Part shown: piece after piece, positions 34,993 to 44,165 of the stretch
Layout: each line of letters starts with the position of its first letter
How positions within the stretch are numbered: the first letter of the stretch is position 1
The notes under the pieces: generated by a model
Seen by the model: only the letters and a program-made list of their open reading frames with translations
Told to the model about the DNA's origin: nothing
Database searches by the model: none
Origin: Desulfuromusa sp.
GTDB taxonomy: Bacteria > Desulfobacterota > Desulfuromonadia > Desulfuromonadales > Geopsychrobacteraceae
Length of the DNA stretch: 45,296 nt
Assembly (NCBI GenBank): GCA_027858895.1
Contig: JAQIBX010000015.1
Coordinates: forward strand, 1 to 45,296
Reading direction: 5' to 3'
Program-made: the position numbers and the translations under genes

Positions 34993-36588
34993 TTAAAAGA
35001 GGTTCTTGATCCAAGTTCCTGCATTTTCCAGCAGGGCGTGACTCTCACCATTCTGTGCCGCTTCTGGCAGTATACTGCCAGCATCAATTTGATGAAGAAG
35101 GTGAGCCACCGTGCTATCCAGCATATCCAGTAAAGGGGTCGGGTGGAGACCGATCCAAAAAACAAAGATAGTCAAAAACCCCAGCTGAAAGATTTCCCGA
35201 TAATTACAATCGAACAGGATACGCTTGCGCTCTTCCGCATGCTCTCCATGTGGCACGTGACCATCGGAATCATCCCAGACCATTTTTTGCAGCAAGCGCA
35301 ACATGTAGGCAGCCGCTAAAACAGCTCCCAGAATTGAAACGGCGCCAACCAGTGGGTATTTATCGAAAGCACCAAAGAGCACCAGGAATTCGCTCACAAA
35401 ACTGTTGGTACCGGGGAAAGCGAGTGATGACAGTGAGAATATGCCCAAAAATGTAACGTAGATCGGCATAAACATCCCCAGCTTACTGTTATCTCCAATC
35501 TCACGGCTATGAGTGCGCTCATAAATAATACCAATCAGAATAAACAGAGCACCCGTTGTAACACCATGATTGAGCATCTGCAGCATGGCGCCTTTGATCC
35601 CAGCATCATTGAGTAGGAAAATTCCCAGGGTGACAAAACCCATATGTCCAACTGAAGAGTAGGCAATCAACTTTTTAATATCTGATTGGCCCAAGGCCAA
35701 ATAACCGCCAACGATAATACTGATTAGCGACATCCCGATCAGTAACGGCACAAAGTATAAGGTTGCTGCAGGTGCCATGGGTAGACAAAAGCGCAAGAAA
35801 CCGTAACCACCCATTTTCAACAAAATGCTGGCCAGAATAACCGATCCGGCAACCGGAGCTTCAACGTGGGCTGCGGGCAACCAGGTATGGAAAGGAAACA
35901 TTGGCATTTTGATGGCAAAGCCAATCGCACATGCCAGAAATATCCAGACTTGAAATGCAAAGCTGTAACTATGAGCCATCAACTCCGGGATGAAGAAGGT
36001 TCCGGTCGTGATATACATAGCAATGATGGCAACCAGCAGGAAGATACTACCGGTAAACGTGTAGAGAAAAAACTTGATCGCTGCATAATCTTTGCGTGCT
36101 CCACCCCAGATCGCGATGATCAGGTACATAGGAACCAGCATCCCCTCCCAGAAAATATAGAACAATACTGTATTCAGACTGACAAAAACCCCAAGCATAG
36201 CTGTTTCCATCAGCAGTGTAACGATGACGAATTCTTTCCAGCGGGTTTTGATGTAAGTCCAGGAACACAAAATACACAGGGGCATCACGAGGGTTGTGAG
36301 CAGCACCAGGAGAACACTGATTCCATCAACACCAAGGACAAAATCAAGATCTAACGCCGGGAACCAGTGACGCAACTCCGCAAATTGATATTTTGCTGTG
36401 GTTTGATCAAAACGGGTCCACAACGGTATTGAGATAAGGGCAGTCACCAAGGTGACTAGCAGGCCCCAGACCTTGAGTACCGTATCACCACGCAAAAACA
36501 TGGCCACAATCGCTCCGACCACCGGCAAAATCAGCAGCATCGATAAAATCGGATAATTTAGTGTATTAAGGATTAAATAGTTTTCCAT
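34993..36588 (-). CDS. nuoM: NADH-quinone oxidoreductase-type subunit M
   Basis: The 531-residue antiporter-like subunit has the NuoM markers LFYIFWEGMLVPMYLII (channel Glu), ILASILLKMGGYGFLRF (channel Lys), KKLIAYSSVGHMGFVTLG and FPGTNSFVSEFLVLFG, where the TM12 charge is Glu as in E. coli NuoM. The last ~60 residues are longer than usual and soluble-looking. AGGAAGTC precedes the ATG. It lies 51 bases downstream of the MrpD/NuoL-like gene. Confidence 0.96.
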   Translation of the reverse strand: MENYLILNTLNYPILSMLLILPVVGAIVAMFLRGDTVLKVWGLLVTLVTALISIPLWTRFDQTTAKYQFAELRHWFPALDLDFVLGVDGISVLLVLLTTLVMPLCILCSWTYIKTRWKEFVIVTLLMETAMLGVFVSLNTVLFYIFWEGMLVPMYLIIAIWGGARKDYAAIKFFLYTFTGSIFLLVAIIAMYITTGTFFIPELMAHSYSFAFQVWIFLACAIGFAIKMPMFPFHTWLPAAHVEAPVAGSVILASILLKMGGYGFLRFCLPMAPAATLYFVPLLIGMSLISIIVGGYLALGQSDIKKLIAYSSVGHMGFVTLGIFLLNDAGIKGAMLQMLNHGVTTGALFILIGIIYERTHSREIGDNSKLGMFMPIYVTFLGIFSLSSLAFPGTNSFVSEFLVLFGAFDKYPLVGAVSILGAVLAAAYMLRLLQKMVWDDSDGHVPHGEHAEERKRILFDCNYREIFQLGFLTIFVFWIGLHPTPLLDMLDSTVAHLLHQIDAGSILPEAAQNGESHALLENAGTWIKNLF

Positions 36589-36639
36589 GACTTCCTACTG
36601 TCTATGAGTAATTTACCAACCGTCAACCAGCAGACAGGG

Positions 36640-38406
36640 TCAGATCAGAACCACAACTATAAGCACAATGAATAACAGAGCCACTGCAGCACCAATGTAA
36701 TGCTGCAACTTCCCGGTTTGAAACTGCCGTACTTGTTCTCCACCCTTGACTACACCACGAGCGCTGCCATCAAGAGCCCAATCGATGCCTTCCCAGTCAA
36801 ACCAGGACAAGGCACGAGCCAAAGCCATAGTCAGGCGTAGACCAATATTCTGATAAATATTGCTGACCCATTCATTGGTTGCATTAACCGGTTTATTTGC
36901 GACCCACATGAACCAGACAGCACCGCGACGGTAGAACCAATCAAGATCAAGATTAGAAACATCGTGTGGCTTGAGATACTTGACCATGAGATAGAAACCC
37001 AGTCCGGTAAAGCCCATCAGATGAAACGTTTCGGCCAAATGGTAGCTGGTATAAGGGTGATATTGCACCGCGTAGGGCAACATGTCGTACAGATAATCGG
37101 GGTAAAAACCGAGGAAAATACACATAAAGGCCGCCATACCCATTGCAACCTGCATATTCCAATGGGCTTCTTTGGGCTTAAGACCACTATCCTTGGGACC
37201 AAAGAAGACATAATAAGGCAATTTAATCCCGACTGATAAGAAAGTACCAACCGCCGCCAGGAGCAACATACTCATAATGACCAGTTGGTGGTTATTGCCG
37301 GCCGCAGTGATAATCATCGATTTACTGATAAAACCACTCGTCAGAGGGAAGCCAGAGATCGCAATTCCACCGATAACAGTAAATATCATCGTAAATGGCA
37401 TATATTTGTATAAGCCGCCCAACTCAGTGAGTTTGGAGCGTCCCGTCATTTCCAGAACACTACCGATCCCCATGAACAGCAAGGCTTTATAAAGAATATG
37501 GGCATAGGCATGAGCACTGGCACCGTTAATTGCCATTTCAGTACCAATACCGACGGCGCAAACCATGTAACCGACCTGGCTGACAATGTGGTACGCCAAT
37601 ATACGCCGAGCGTCGTTTTCAATAACCGCGTAGAAAACCCCATACAAGGTCATAATGGCACCCATGATTGCCAAGGTTTCAAACCCGGCAAAACCACGAG
37701 CCAGGACATACACTGCAGTTTTTGTCGTAAAGGCACACATAAATACTGCACCAGTGACCGTGGCTTCAGGGTAAGCATCCGGAAGCCAGGCATGGATAGG
37801 TGGAACTGCCGCATTGAGCATGAAACCAATCATGATCAGATAATCGGCCAGCGTGGCGTGATCTACAGATATCCATTCAAAATTCAGATCACCAACATTC
37901 TGGTAGCGGAGAAAGATGCCACCAAGTAACACCAGCCCACCAAAAGTATGCACCAACAGGTAACGATAACCAGCATCAATAGAACGTTTCCGCTTGCGAT
38001 ACCAAATCAGGAAGACGGAGGCAAAAGCCATCAGCTCCCAGAAGATAAATACTGTCAAATAATCGCCAGCCAGCGTTGTTCCCAAAGAACCTGCGACATA
38101 TAGCCATGCGGCTACGTGCTGGCCACTCTCTTTGACATGGAGACCAAAAATACTTCCGATCAGTGCCATTAAGGTGAAAACATGGAGAAAGACCATCGTC
38201 AACTGGTCAACTCGTCCAAATTTCAGCTCAAACCCAAGCCACTCAACATTGCCGAAGGATTCTGGTAAAAACTTAATCTGGATAAAAGCCACCAGCGGTA
38301 CCAGGACCAACCAGATTTTTTGGACATTAAACTTCTTGGCTAAAGGCAAGAGCAGCGCACCAATAATGAACATGGTGGCTGGATGCATAAATATACTACT
38401 TGTCAT
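36640..38406 (-). CDS. MrpD-like antiporter subunit with NuoL-type C-terminal extension (NuoL replacement)
   Basis: Start ATG 38406 (AAGGAT upstream) gives 588 residues; the ORF-track start lies inside the previous gene. The core (about 1-450) resembles MrpD/MnhD sodium-proton antiporter subunits: YLTVFIFWELMAFASVFLIWY (channel Glu), CAFTTKTAVYVLARGF (Lys), AHAYAHILYKALLFMG (Lys) and PLTSGFISKSMI (Lys). The last ~120 residues are an amphipathic stretch with DLDWFYRRG and WVSNIYQ, then GGEQVRQFQTGKLQHYIG leading into a final membrane helix. That ending is what the NuoL lateral helix and its anchor look like. I infer it fills the distal NuoL position. It overlaps the 82-aa gene by 11 bases. Confidence 0.85.
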   Translation of the reverse strand: MTSSIFMHPATMFIIGALLLPLAKKFNVQKIWLVLVPLVAFIQIKFLPESFGNVEWLGFELKFGRVDQLTMVFLHVFTLMALIGSIFGLHVKESGQHVAAWLYVAGSLGTTLAGDYLTVFIFWELMAFASVFLIWYRKRKRSIDAGYRYLLVHTFGGLVLLGGIFLRYQNVGDLNFEWISVDHATLADYLIMIGFMLNAAVPPIHAWLPDAYPEATVTGAVFMCAFTTKTAVYVLARGFAGFETLAIMGAIMTLYGVFYAVIENDARRILAYHIVSQVGYMVCAVGIGTEMAINGASAHAYAHILYKALLFMGIGSVLEMTGRSKLTELGGLYKYMPFTMIFTVIGGIAISGFPLTSGFISKSMIITAAGNNHQLVIMSMLLLAAVGTFLSVGIKLPYYVFFGPKDSGLKPKEAHWNMQVAMGMAAFMCIFLGFYPDYLYDMLPYAVQYHPYTSYHLAETFHLMGFTGLGFYLMVKYLKPHDVSNLDLDWFYRRGAVWFMWVANKPVNATNEWVSNIYQNIGLRLTMALARALSWFDWEGIDWALDGSARGVVKGGEQVRQFQTGKLQHYIGAAVALLFIVLIVVVLI

Positions 38407-38644
38407 AATGATCCTTGTCCCTCTCCAGCCAAACGTGCGATAGCCCTTTACAGAATACAATCATCGCCAAACACCCTACCAATCCAAACACGGCCCAGTA
38501 GCCGACCAGATGATCGCCCCAAAAATGACCATAAGAACGGTCGGCAAAGAAATCAAAGACCAGCGCAAAGGCTAAATAGGCCAAAAATAACCATTTCAGC
38601 AGACTTGGTCTTTCCCGCAAGTACGTTAGGAAATTTACAATCAT
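38396..38644 (-). CDS. Small two-helix membrane protein of the complex I operon, family not recognised
   Basis: The 82-residue protein has two membrane segments (about 16-34 and 47-66) joined by the aromatic and acidic loop FFADRSYGHFWGDHLVGYW, and ends in a charged tail, WLERDKDHYDK. Its ATG overlaps the stop of the preceding MrpD-like gene by four bases and its end overlaps the next gene by 11, so it is tightly coupled to both antiporter-type subunits. That genuine coding density and coupling argue that it is a real subunit or assembly factor. It matches neither MrpC/E/F/G nor any Nuo subunit that I know. Confidence 0.8.
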   Translation of the reverse strand: MIVNFLTYLRERPSLLKWLFLAYLAFALVFDFFADRSYGHFWGDHLVGYWAVFGLVGCLAMIVFCKGLSHVWLERDKDHYDK

Positions 38645-40134
38645 GACTTCACCATTAGGTTAATGAGGTCCAGAAACAAGTTAGGATAAACACCAATCAA
38701 AACCGAGATTGCTCCAGTGATAACCAGCGGAATAACCATAAACATTATCAGCGGCTTACCCTCAAGACTGCTGGTTAGCCCTTCATCAGCAGGCAGTGGC
38801 TTGCCAAAAAAAGCCTTCAGGACAACCGGCACAAAATAACCTGCATTGAGTAAACTACTAATCAGCAAAACACTGAGTAAAATCCAGTTATGGATATCAA
38901 TCGTTCCCAAAGCCAGATACCACTTAGTAACAAAACCACCCACCGGAGGAACACCGATCATCCCCAGAGAAGCAAGCCCGAATGCCGCCATAGTCCAAGG
39001 CATTCTTTTGGCAAGCCCCCCCATTTCAGAGATATCCTTCTTTCCACTGGCAACAAAAATACAACCAGCGGCAAAGAACAGAGTGATTTTGGCGAATGCG
39101 TGGTTCGCAATATGAATCAGGCCACCAGTGATAGAATTCGGAGTCAGCATAGCCACGCCAAGAACAATATAAGACAGTTGGCTGACAGTTGAGTAAGCCA
39201 GTCTTGCTTTGAGATTGGTCTTGGTGAGCGCAATGACCGAAGCGGTCAAAATAGTAAATGAGACAAAATATGCGGTCAGTAAACCCAAGCCAGTCTCAGC
39301 CAGAATGTCGGTACCAAAAACCGACAACATGACACGACAAATGGAGAAGACACCGACCTTGACAACGACCACGGCATGCAGCAAAGCACTGACAGGAGTC
39401 GGTGCAACCATTGCGTCTGGCAGCCAGTTATGGAAAGGCATAATGCCAGCTTTTGCAAAGCCAAACAAACAGAGGACATAGGCGATACCGACGACAAAAC
39501 GATCTGCATCGGGCGGGAAAATACCGTGGGCAATACTGGCGGAGTTAAAATCAAGGGTCCCACAAAGGACATAGATGATCACCATAGCTGGCAGCAGGAA
39601 CGCTTTGGAGGTAAACATCAAATAAACGATGTATTTCTTAGCGCCAGCGTATCCTTCTTTGTCCTGATGATGCATAACCAGTGGATAGGTAAAAATTGAA
39701 ACTATTTCGTAGAACAAATACAGGGTAAACAGGTTGCCTGCAAAAGCGGCTCCCATCGCAGCACCAACCGAGACAGCATAACAGACATAAAATCGGGTCT
39801 GGGCATGCTCATCGAGCCCGCGCATATAACCAACACAATAGAGGCTGGCTAAGATCCAGAGGAAAGACGCCACCATGGCGAAAATCACCCCGAGTGGGTC
39901 CAGATTAAGCTTCACACTGACCCCTGGGTAGAGTTCAAACAAGGTATACTGAAGTTGATCCCCTCCCTGAATAACGGGCAGAAAAGTCAGAATTGAAACA
40001 AAAGTCAGGATCGCACCGATCGTAGACCAACTGTCACGCAAATTCGGCTTTTTCCCCGAAATCATGACAAGTAGAGCCGTAACCATTGGGATCAGCACTG
40101 TTATAATAATTTTGCTGGTGATAATTGTGTTCAT
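38641..40134 (-). CDS. Additional MrpD-like proton/sodium antiporter subunit
   Basis: The 497-residue, roughly 14-helix protein belongs to the proton-conducting Nuo/Mrp family. Channel residues are present: Glu in FTLYLFYEIVSIFTYP, Lys in SALLHAVVVVKVGVFSI, Lys in IANHAFAKITLFFAAG, and Lys in PPVGGFVTKWYLALG. FGFAKAGIMPFHNWLPDAMVAPTPVSA is the characteristic MrpD/hydrogenase-4-type stretch. It has no lateral-helix extension. It follows nuoK after 84 bases, the largest gap in the operon, which could hold a processing site. Complex I normally has three such subunits; this would be a fourth. Confidence 0.88.
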   Translation of the reverse strand: MNTIITSKIIITVLIPMVTALLVMISGKKPNLRDSWSTIGAILTFVSILTFLPVIQGGDQLQYTLFELYPGVSVKLNLDPLGVIFAMVASFLWILASLYCVGYMRGLDEHAQTRFYVCYAVSVGAAMGAAFAGNLFTLYLFYEIVSIFTYPLVMHHQDKEGYAGAKKYIVYLMFTSKAFLLPAMVIIYVLCGTLDFNSASIAHGIFPPDADRFVVGIAYVLCLFGFAKAGIMPFHNWLPDAMVAPTPVSALLHAVVVVKVGVFSICRVMLSVFGTDILAETGLGLLTAYFVSFTILTASVIALTKTNLKARLAYSTVSQLSYIVLGVAMLTPNSITGGLIHIANHAFAKITLFFAAGCIFVASGKKDISEMGGLAKRMPWTMAAFGLASLGMIGVPPVGGFVTKWYLALGTIDIHNWILLSVLLISSLLNAGYFVPVVLKAFFGKPLPADEGLTSSLEGKPLIMFMVIPLVITGAISVLIGVYPNLFLDLINLMVKS

Positions 40135-40218
40135 TGCATGTTCTTTCTCAAGTGGTGTGTCGTGCTAGCAGATCAACGTAACTGCTGTTACCAATTGCAA
40201 AACGTCAGACGAGCATTA

Positions 40219-40536
40219 TCACATTTTCATATCCTGAAGTTCTTCAGGATCTTCATTACGATACTTGCGGTACACCGCAATGATAATACTGACCACAATT
40301 GCCGCCTCTGCTGCGGCTATTCCCATAATGAACAAAACAAAAATCTGTCCAACCGCCGGGTTAGGTGCAACAAAGCTATTAAAAGCCATAAAATTTAAAG
40401 CAGCCCCATTGAGGATGAACTCGCTTGAAATCAGCATGCCAATCAAAGAGCGGTGCTGCATCATCCCGTATAAACCGATGACCAATAAAACAGCTGAAAT
40501 AATCAGATAGGTATTTAAATTGCCACTAATCATCAT
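40219..40536 (-). CDS. nuoK: NADH-quinone oxidoreductase-type subunit K
   Basis: The 105-residue, three-helix subunit is related to MrpC. The conserved membrane glutamates are in MLISSEFILNGAALNFMAF and GIAAAEAAIVVSIII. Its start overlaps nuoJ by four bases (ATGA). The tail KYRNEDPEELQDMKM is slightly longer than usual. Confidence 0.96.
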   Translation of the reverse strand: MMISGNLNTYLIISAVLLVIGLYGMMQHRSLIGMLISSEFILNGAALNFMAFNSFVAPNPAVGQIFVLFIMGIAAAEAAIVVSIIIAVYRKYRNEDPEELQDMKM

Positions 40537-41060
40537 GACGATTTTTCCTCCCGGCCGCCACGTGCCAGGATGATGGCACCAAGAATAGCTGTTAGCAATA
40601 GGACCGAAACCAATTCGAAGGCCATGCAGTACTGTAATAACAAGCTTTCACCGACAAACTCTATTGACATATCGCCCACCTTCTCTGTCGCCACAGTAAA
40701 CTCGGTTCGGGCAATCGTAGCGACAAACAAGGCGATAAAACCGGTCGAACAGGCGAGTAAAGCCAACGGCAGATTCCTGCCCGTCAGGTGTTTTGCTGCC
40801 AGCTGATCAGGGGTATTGCCTAGCATGACCCCAAGGACAATGATGATACACACGGCTCCAACATAAATCAGAATCTGCATCATCGCCAGAAAAGGGCTGC
40901 CAAGGTGAAAATAGAGGCCGGCAACACCAAACAATGTCGCCGCCAAACCCAGAACTGCATGCATAAGCAGCTTGGATCTGACTGCCATAATGCCGCCCGC
41001 AAAGGTCAAAATCACCAAAGCATAAAAGAGGACTTCGGCGATGTACTTATAAACGATCAT
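40533..41060 (-). CDS. nuoJ: NADH-quinone oxidoreductase-type subunit J
   Basis: The 175-residue, five-helix subunit has the conserved third helix FLAMMQILIYVGAVCIIIVLGVML, the site of the pi-bulge that gates the path from quinone site to channels. It overlaps nuoI by four bases at its start and nuoK by four at its end. Confidence 0.96.
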   Translation of the reverse strand: MIVYKYIAEVLFYALVILTFAGGIMAVRSKLLMHAVLGLAATLFGVAGLYFHLGSPFLAMMQILIYVGAVCIIIVLGVMLGNTPDQLAAKHLTGRNLPLALLACSTGFIALFVATIARTEFTVATEKVGDMSIEFVGESLLLQYCMAFELVSVLLLTAILGAIILARGGREEKSS

Positions 41061-41497
41061 TCCCGTTCCTCCACTCTCTTTAAGAGGTCGTAGTGAAATT
41101 CTTCACGAGTAAAACCTGCGAGTTCATACTCGTTAGAGTAGTCGAGAGCATCAGTCGGGCAAACTTCAACACAAGCTCCGCACAAACTGCACTTGGTGAA
41201 GTTAAGGGTAAATATCGTCAGTGCTTTCCCCTTGACTCCTTCACGCTTCTCACCATCCAGAAAGATACAATCTGATGGACATTCGCGCATACAGCTTCCG
41301 CAAGTAATACACTTATGCGCACCAGTTTCTGCATCTTTAACCAGATCTATATGGCCACGATAGTTAGGGGTAACCACAAGCTTCTCGCGTGGATACTGGT
41401 AAGTAACAATCGGTGAGAACAGTGCCTTGATCGTGACTTTCAAGCCAAGGATAAGGCTCCATGCTCCCGTGAACAACTCTGAGAAATAGGACTTCAT
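41057..41497 (-). CDS. nuoI: NADH-quinone oxidoreductase-type subunit I (two [4Fe-4S] clusters)
   Basis: The 146-residue ferredoxin-like subunit has two full CxxCxxCxxxCP motifs (CITCGSCMRECP and CSLCGACVEVCP), which hold clusters N6a and N6b. With no NuoG in this operon, these clusters are the likely entry point for electrons from a soluble donor such as ferredoxin (inference). The N-terminus has the usual amphipathic membrane-associating helix. It overlaps nuoH by four bases. Confidence 0.97.
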   Translation of the reverse strand: MKSYFSELFTGAWSLILGLKVTIKALFSPIVTYQYPREKLVVTPNYRGHIDLVKDAETGAHKCITCGSCMRECPSDCIFLDGEKREGVKGKALTIFTLNFTKCSLCGACVEVCPTDALDYSNEYELAGFTREEFHYDLLKRVEERE

Positions 41498-42480
41498 AAC
41501 AGCTTCACCATCACGACAGTAATAAGGAGGTTAACCAGAGCGAATGGAATCAAGTATTTCCAGCAAAAATTCATCAACTGATCAAAGCGGGTCCGAGGAT
41601 AAGTCCAGCGAATCCAGACCAGGAAGAACATCAACGTATAAACCTTTAACATAAACCAGATAATCCCACTGTACTCAAAATATGGCAGTGGAATCCCTGA
41701 ACTACCACCCAGGAAGAATACGGTGGCAACGCTGCTGACAATAAACATGTTGGCATATTCGCCCAACACGAACAGACTGAAGCTCATACCACTATATTCG
41801 GTATGGAAGCCAGCTGTCAGCTCACTCTCTGCCTCAGGTAAGTCAAATGGCGCCCGGTTGGTTTCTGCAACAATGGAGACCAGATAAATCAAAAAAGCCA
41901 ACGGTTGAATGACGATAAACCAGACTGGACTCTGCGCCGCAACAACTGCTTTCAAACTGAAAGTATTCGTCATGAAGATAATTGACAGCAACGAGAGCAG
42001 CATCGGAATTTCGTAGGCAACATTCTGAGAAACGGCCCGGAAAGCGCCAAACAGTGAGTACTTATTGTTTGATGACCAACCACCAATCAAAACTGCCAGT
42101 AGATTTATCGAGGCTAGCGCCAATATAACCAACAGCCCGATATCGAGATCAAAACCCTGGAGTTTAGAACTGAACGGAATGACCAGCAGTGGCACAAAAA
42201 CCGGGGCAAAAGCGAGCAGCGGAGCAAACCTGAACAACAGAGGATCAGCCTTGGCCGGCACCACCAGCTGCTTGCCCATCAGCTTCAAGCCGTCGACCAC
42301 CAACTGGTAAATACCGTGGGGGCCAACCTCCATCGGACCGGGACGCAGCATGATATGACCCGCCAATTTTCGCTCGGCATAACCCATGACCAGTGCATTA
42401 CCAAACACGATAACGGCTCCACACACGGCACAGACAACAATCCGAATCAGCTCCGGAAGAATACTATAAAAGATTTCCAT
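41494..42480 (-). CDS. nuoH: NADH-quinone oxidoreductase-type subunit H
   Basis: The 328-residue, eight-helix subunit forms much of the quinone cavity. Conserved segments are LRPGPMEVGPHGIYQLVVDGLKLMGKQ, AETNRAPFDLPEAESELTAGFHTEYSGM and WIRWTYPRTRFDQLMNFCWK. It starts 5 bases after nuoD. Confidence 0.97.
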   Translation of the reverse strand: MEIFYSILPELIRIVVCAVCGAVIVFGNALVMGYAERKLAGHIMLRPGPMEVGPHGIYQLVVDGLKLMGKQLVVPAKADPLLFRFAPLLAFAPVFVPLLVIPFSSKLQGFDLDIGLLVILALASINLLAVLIGGWSSNNKYSLFGAFRAVSQNVAYEIPMLLSLLSIIFMTNTFSLKAVVAAQSPVWFIVIQPLAFLIYLVSIVAETNRAPFDLPEAESELTAGFHTEYSGMSFSLFVLGEYANMFIVSSVATVFFLGGSSGIPLPYFEYSGIIWFMLKVYTLMFFLVWIRWTYPRTRFDQLMNFCWKYLIPFALVNLLITVVMVKLL

Positions 42481-42485
42481 ATACC

Positions 42486-43613
42486 CTACCTGTCAATCTC
42501 GGGGATTACCAAATCCAGAGAGCCCATCGCCGATACCACATCTGAAAGCAGCATCCCTTGACACATTTCAGGAACAACGCTGAGATTAGAATAGGACGGC
42601 GTCCTCACTTTGAGACGGTACGGGACATCTGATCCATCAGAAACAAGATAGTACGAAAGCTCACCACGCGGCGCCTCAACAGAACTATTGTAGTCACCAG
42701 CCGGAATTTTTAACTTCTTCGGCACCTTGGCGGCCATGATTGGACCCTCAGGCAGCCTATCCAGGGCTTGCTCAATGATTCGAAGACTCTGTTCCATTTC
42801 GCGAAAACGCACCAGGAAGGAGGCCATACAGTCACCCTTGGTTTCGGTTGGAATCTCAAAATCAAATTCAGAATAAATTGAATATGGTTCTGCACGACGC
42901 AGGTCGTAAGCAACACCAGTGCCACGCAGCATCGGGCCGGTGATACCATAACGTGCGCATATATGTGGAGTGAGCTCACCAACATCAATTAAACGTTTTT
43001 GCAATATGACGTTGCCATTAACCAAATCTTCGTACATCGGGAAACGGCTGCGCAAACGATCAATGAAAGCCCTGGTGCTGGTGACAAACTTATCATCGAT
43101 ATCTTTGCTCACGCCACCAACCCGAAAGTAACAATAGGTCAGACGCGAACCGGTCACATCTTCAAGAATATCGAGAATATGTTCACGATCATCAAAAGCA
43201 TACATGATCGGGGTAAATGCCCCCAAGTCGAGCAAATAGGCGCCATACCAAAGCAGGTGACTCTGGATTCGATTAAGTTCTGAAGCCATAACGCGGATAT
43301 ACTCAACCCGCTCCGGAACTTCAATCCCAGCAGCTTTTTCCAGCAACTGGGCAAACCCTTGATTGTAGATCAAGGCCCCCAGATAATCCATCCGCGCCGT
43401 ATTAGGCATAAATGACTTGGCTGGCTTGAATTCAGCAATCTTCTCATGACAACGATGCCCGTAACCCAACACGGGCAGAAGTTCCATCGCATACTCGCCC
43501 TCAAGCTCCAGAAGAACCCGCAATACTCCGTGAGTACTTGGGTGCTGCGGTCCCATATTCAGTACGTAACGATGGTGCCTGCTATCTTCTAATACTTCGA
43601 TATCCATGCTCAT
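42486..43613 (-). CDS. nuoD: NADH-quinone oxidoreductase-type subunit D (49 kDa)
   Basis: The 375-residue subunit forms the quinone site with NuoB and is related to the large subunit of nickel-iron hydrogenases without the nickel cysteines. Visible: YVLNMGPQHPSTHGVLRVLLELEGE with the quinone-site His, GYGHRCHEK, EAPRGELSYYLVSDG and the C-terminal SLDLVIPEIDR. NuoC and NuoD are separate genes here, not fused. The ATG shares one base with the nuoC stop (TGATG). Confidence 0.97.
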   Translation of the reverse strand: MSMDIEVLEDSRHHRYVLNMGPQHPSTHGVLRVLLELEGEYAMELLPVLGYGHRCHEKIAEFKPAKSFMPNTARMDYLGALIYNQGFAQLLEKAAGIEVPERVEYIRVMASELNRIQSHLLWYGAYLLDLGAFTPIMYAFDDREHILDILEDVTGSRLTYCYFRVGGVSKDIDDKFVTSTRAFIDRLRSRFPMYEDLVNGNVILQKRLIDVGELTPHICARYGITGPMLRGTGVAYDLRRAEPYSIYSEFDFEIPTETKGDCMASFLVRFREMEQSLRIIEQALDRLPEGPIMAAKVPKKLKIPAGDYNSSVEAPRGELSYYLVSDGSDVPYRLKVRTPSYSNLSVVPEMCQGMLLSDVVSAMGSLDLVIPEIDR

Positions 43614-44161
43614 CAGCTCTGCTCCTGACTCTTGACGGCTTCAGGTTTGGCTTCTGGCTTAGGTTCAGGTTTAGCCTTAGGCTCTGGTGCTGGTTCAGGA
43701 GGTTGACGTCTCACAGCATCGACATCTTGGAGTTTTGCTTCTTCCTTCAGCAGTGGTTTCAGATCCACATCCTCTTCCGCCAGAATCAACGGCTCAAGAT
43801 AGGGGTGACCAACAAACACCACACCGTGGAAATCACGGGTTTCGCGCTCGTGCCAATTAGCGCCCTGATAAATATCGGAAATGGTTGAAATTTCAACTTG
43901 ATCATCGACAAATGCACGCGCCATCACCCGACAGCGTGTTTCAAAATGGGCAAACTGATATACCACTTCGATAGCCGGAGTCACATGGACCGCCATCAGG
44001 TCAACCAGATAAAACCCTTCATCAAGCATCATTGCAGCAAAGTCGCGCACCTTGTCACGCTCAAGACAAACACTATAGTCATAGCCACTGACTGCATAAT
44101 CAATATCTTCGACAGCTGTTGACAGCTCCTGCCACTGTTTTTTTACTTTATTAATATCCAT
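43613..44161 (-). CDS. nuoC: NADH-quinone oxidoreductase-type subunit C (30 kDa) with Pro/Lys/Glu-rich tail
   Basis: ATG 44161, four bases after the nuoB stop, gives 182 residues; the ORF-track N-terminus overlaps nuoB and is not real. The family core is AHFETRCRVMARAFV, ANWHERETRDFHGVVFVGHP and LKPLLKEEA. After about residue 145 it continues with a low-complexity tail (PPEPAPEPKAKPEPKPEAKP) that is not part of the NuoC fold. The tail is in frame, ends at the coupled nuoD start, and so is real coding sequence. Confidence 0.94.
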   Translation of the reverse strand: MDINKVKKQWQELSTAVEDIDYAVSGYDYSVCLERDKVRDFAAMMLDEGFYLVDLMAVHVTPAIEVVYQFAHFETRCRVMARAFVDDQVEISTISDIYQGANWHERETRDFHGVVFVGHPYLEPLILAEEDVDLKPLLKEEAKLQDVDAVRRQPPEPAPEPKAKPEPKPEAKPEAVKSQEQS

Positions 44162-44165
44162 TTCT

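Noticed and set aside
38407-38460. N-terminal extension of the NuoL-like subunit in the ORF track
   Set aside because: It would lie wholly within the 82-aa gene. ATG 38406 has a suitable upstream AAGGAT and a membrane-protein N-terminus.
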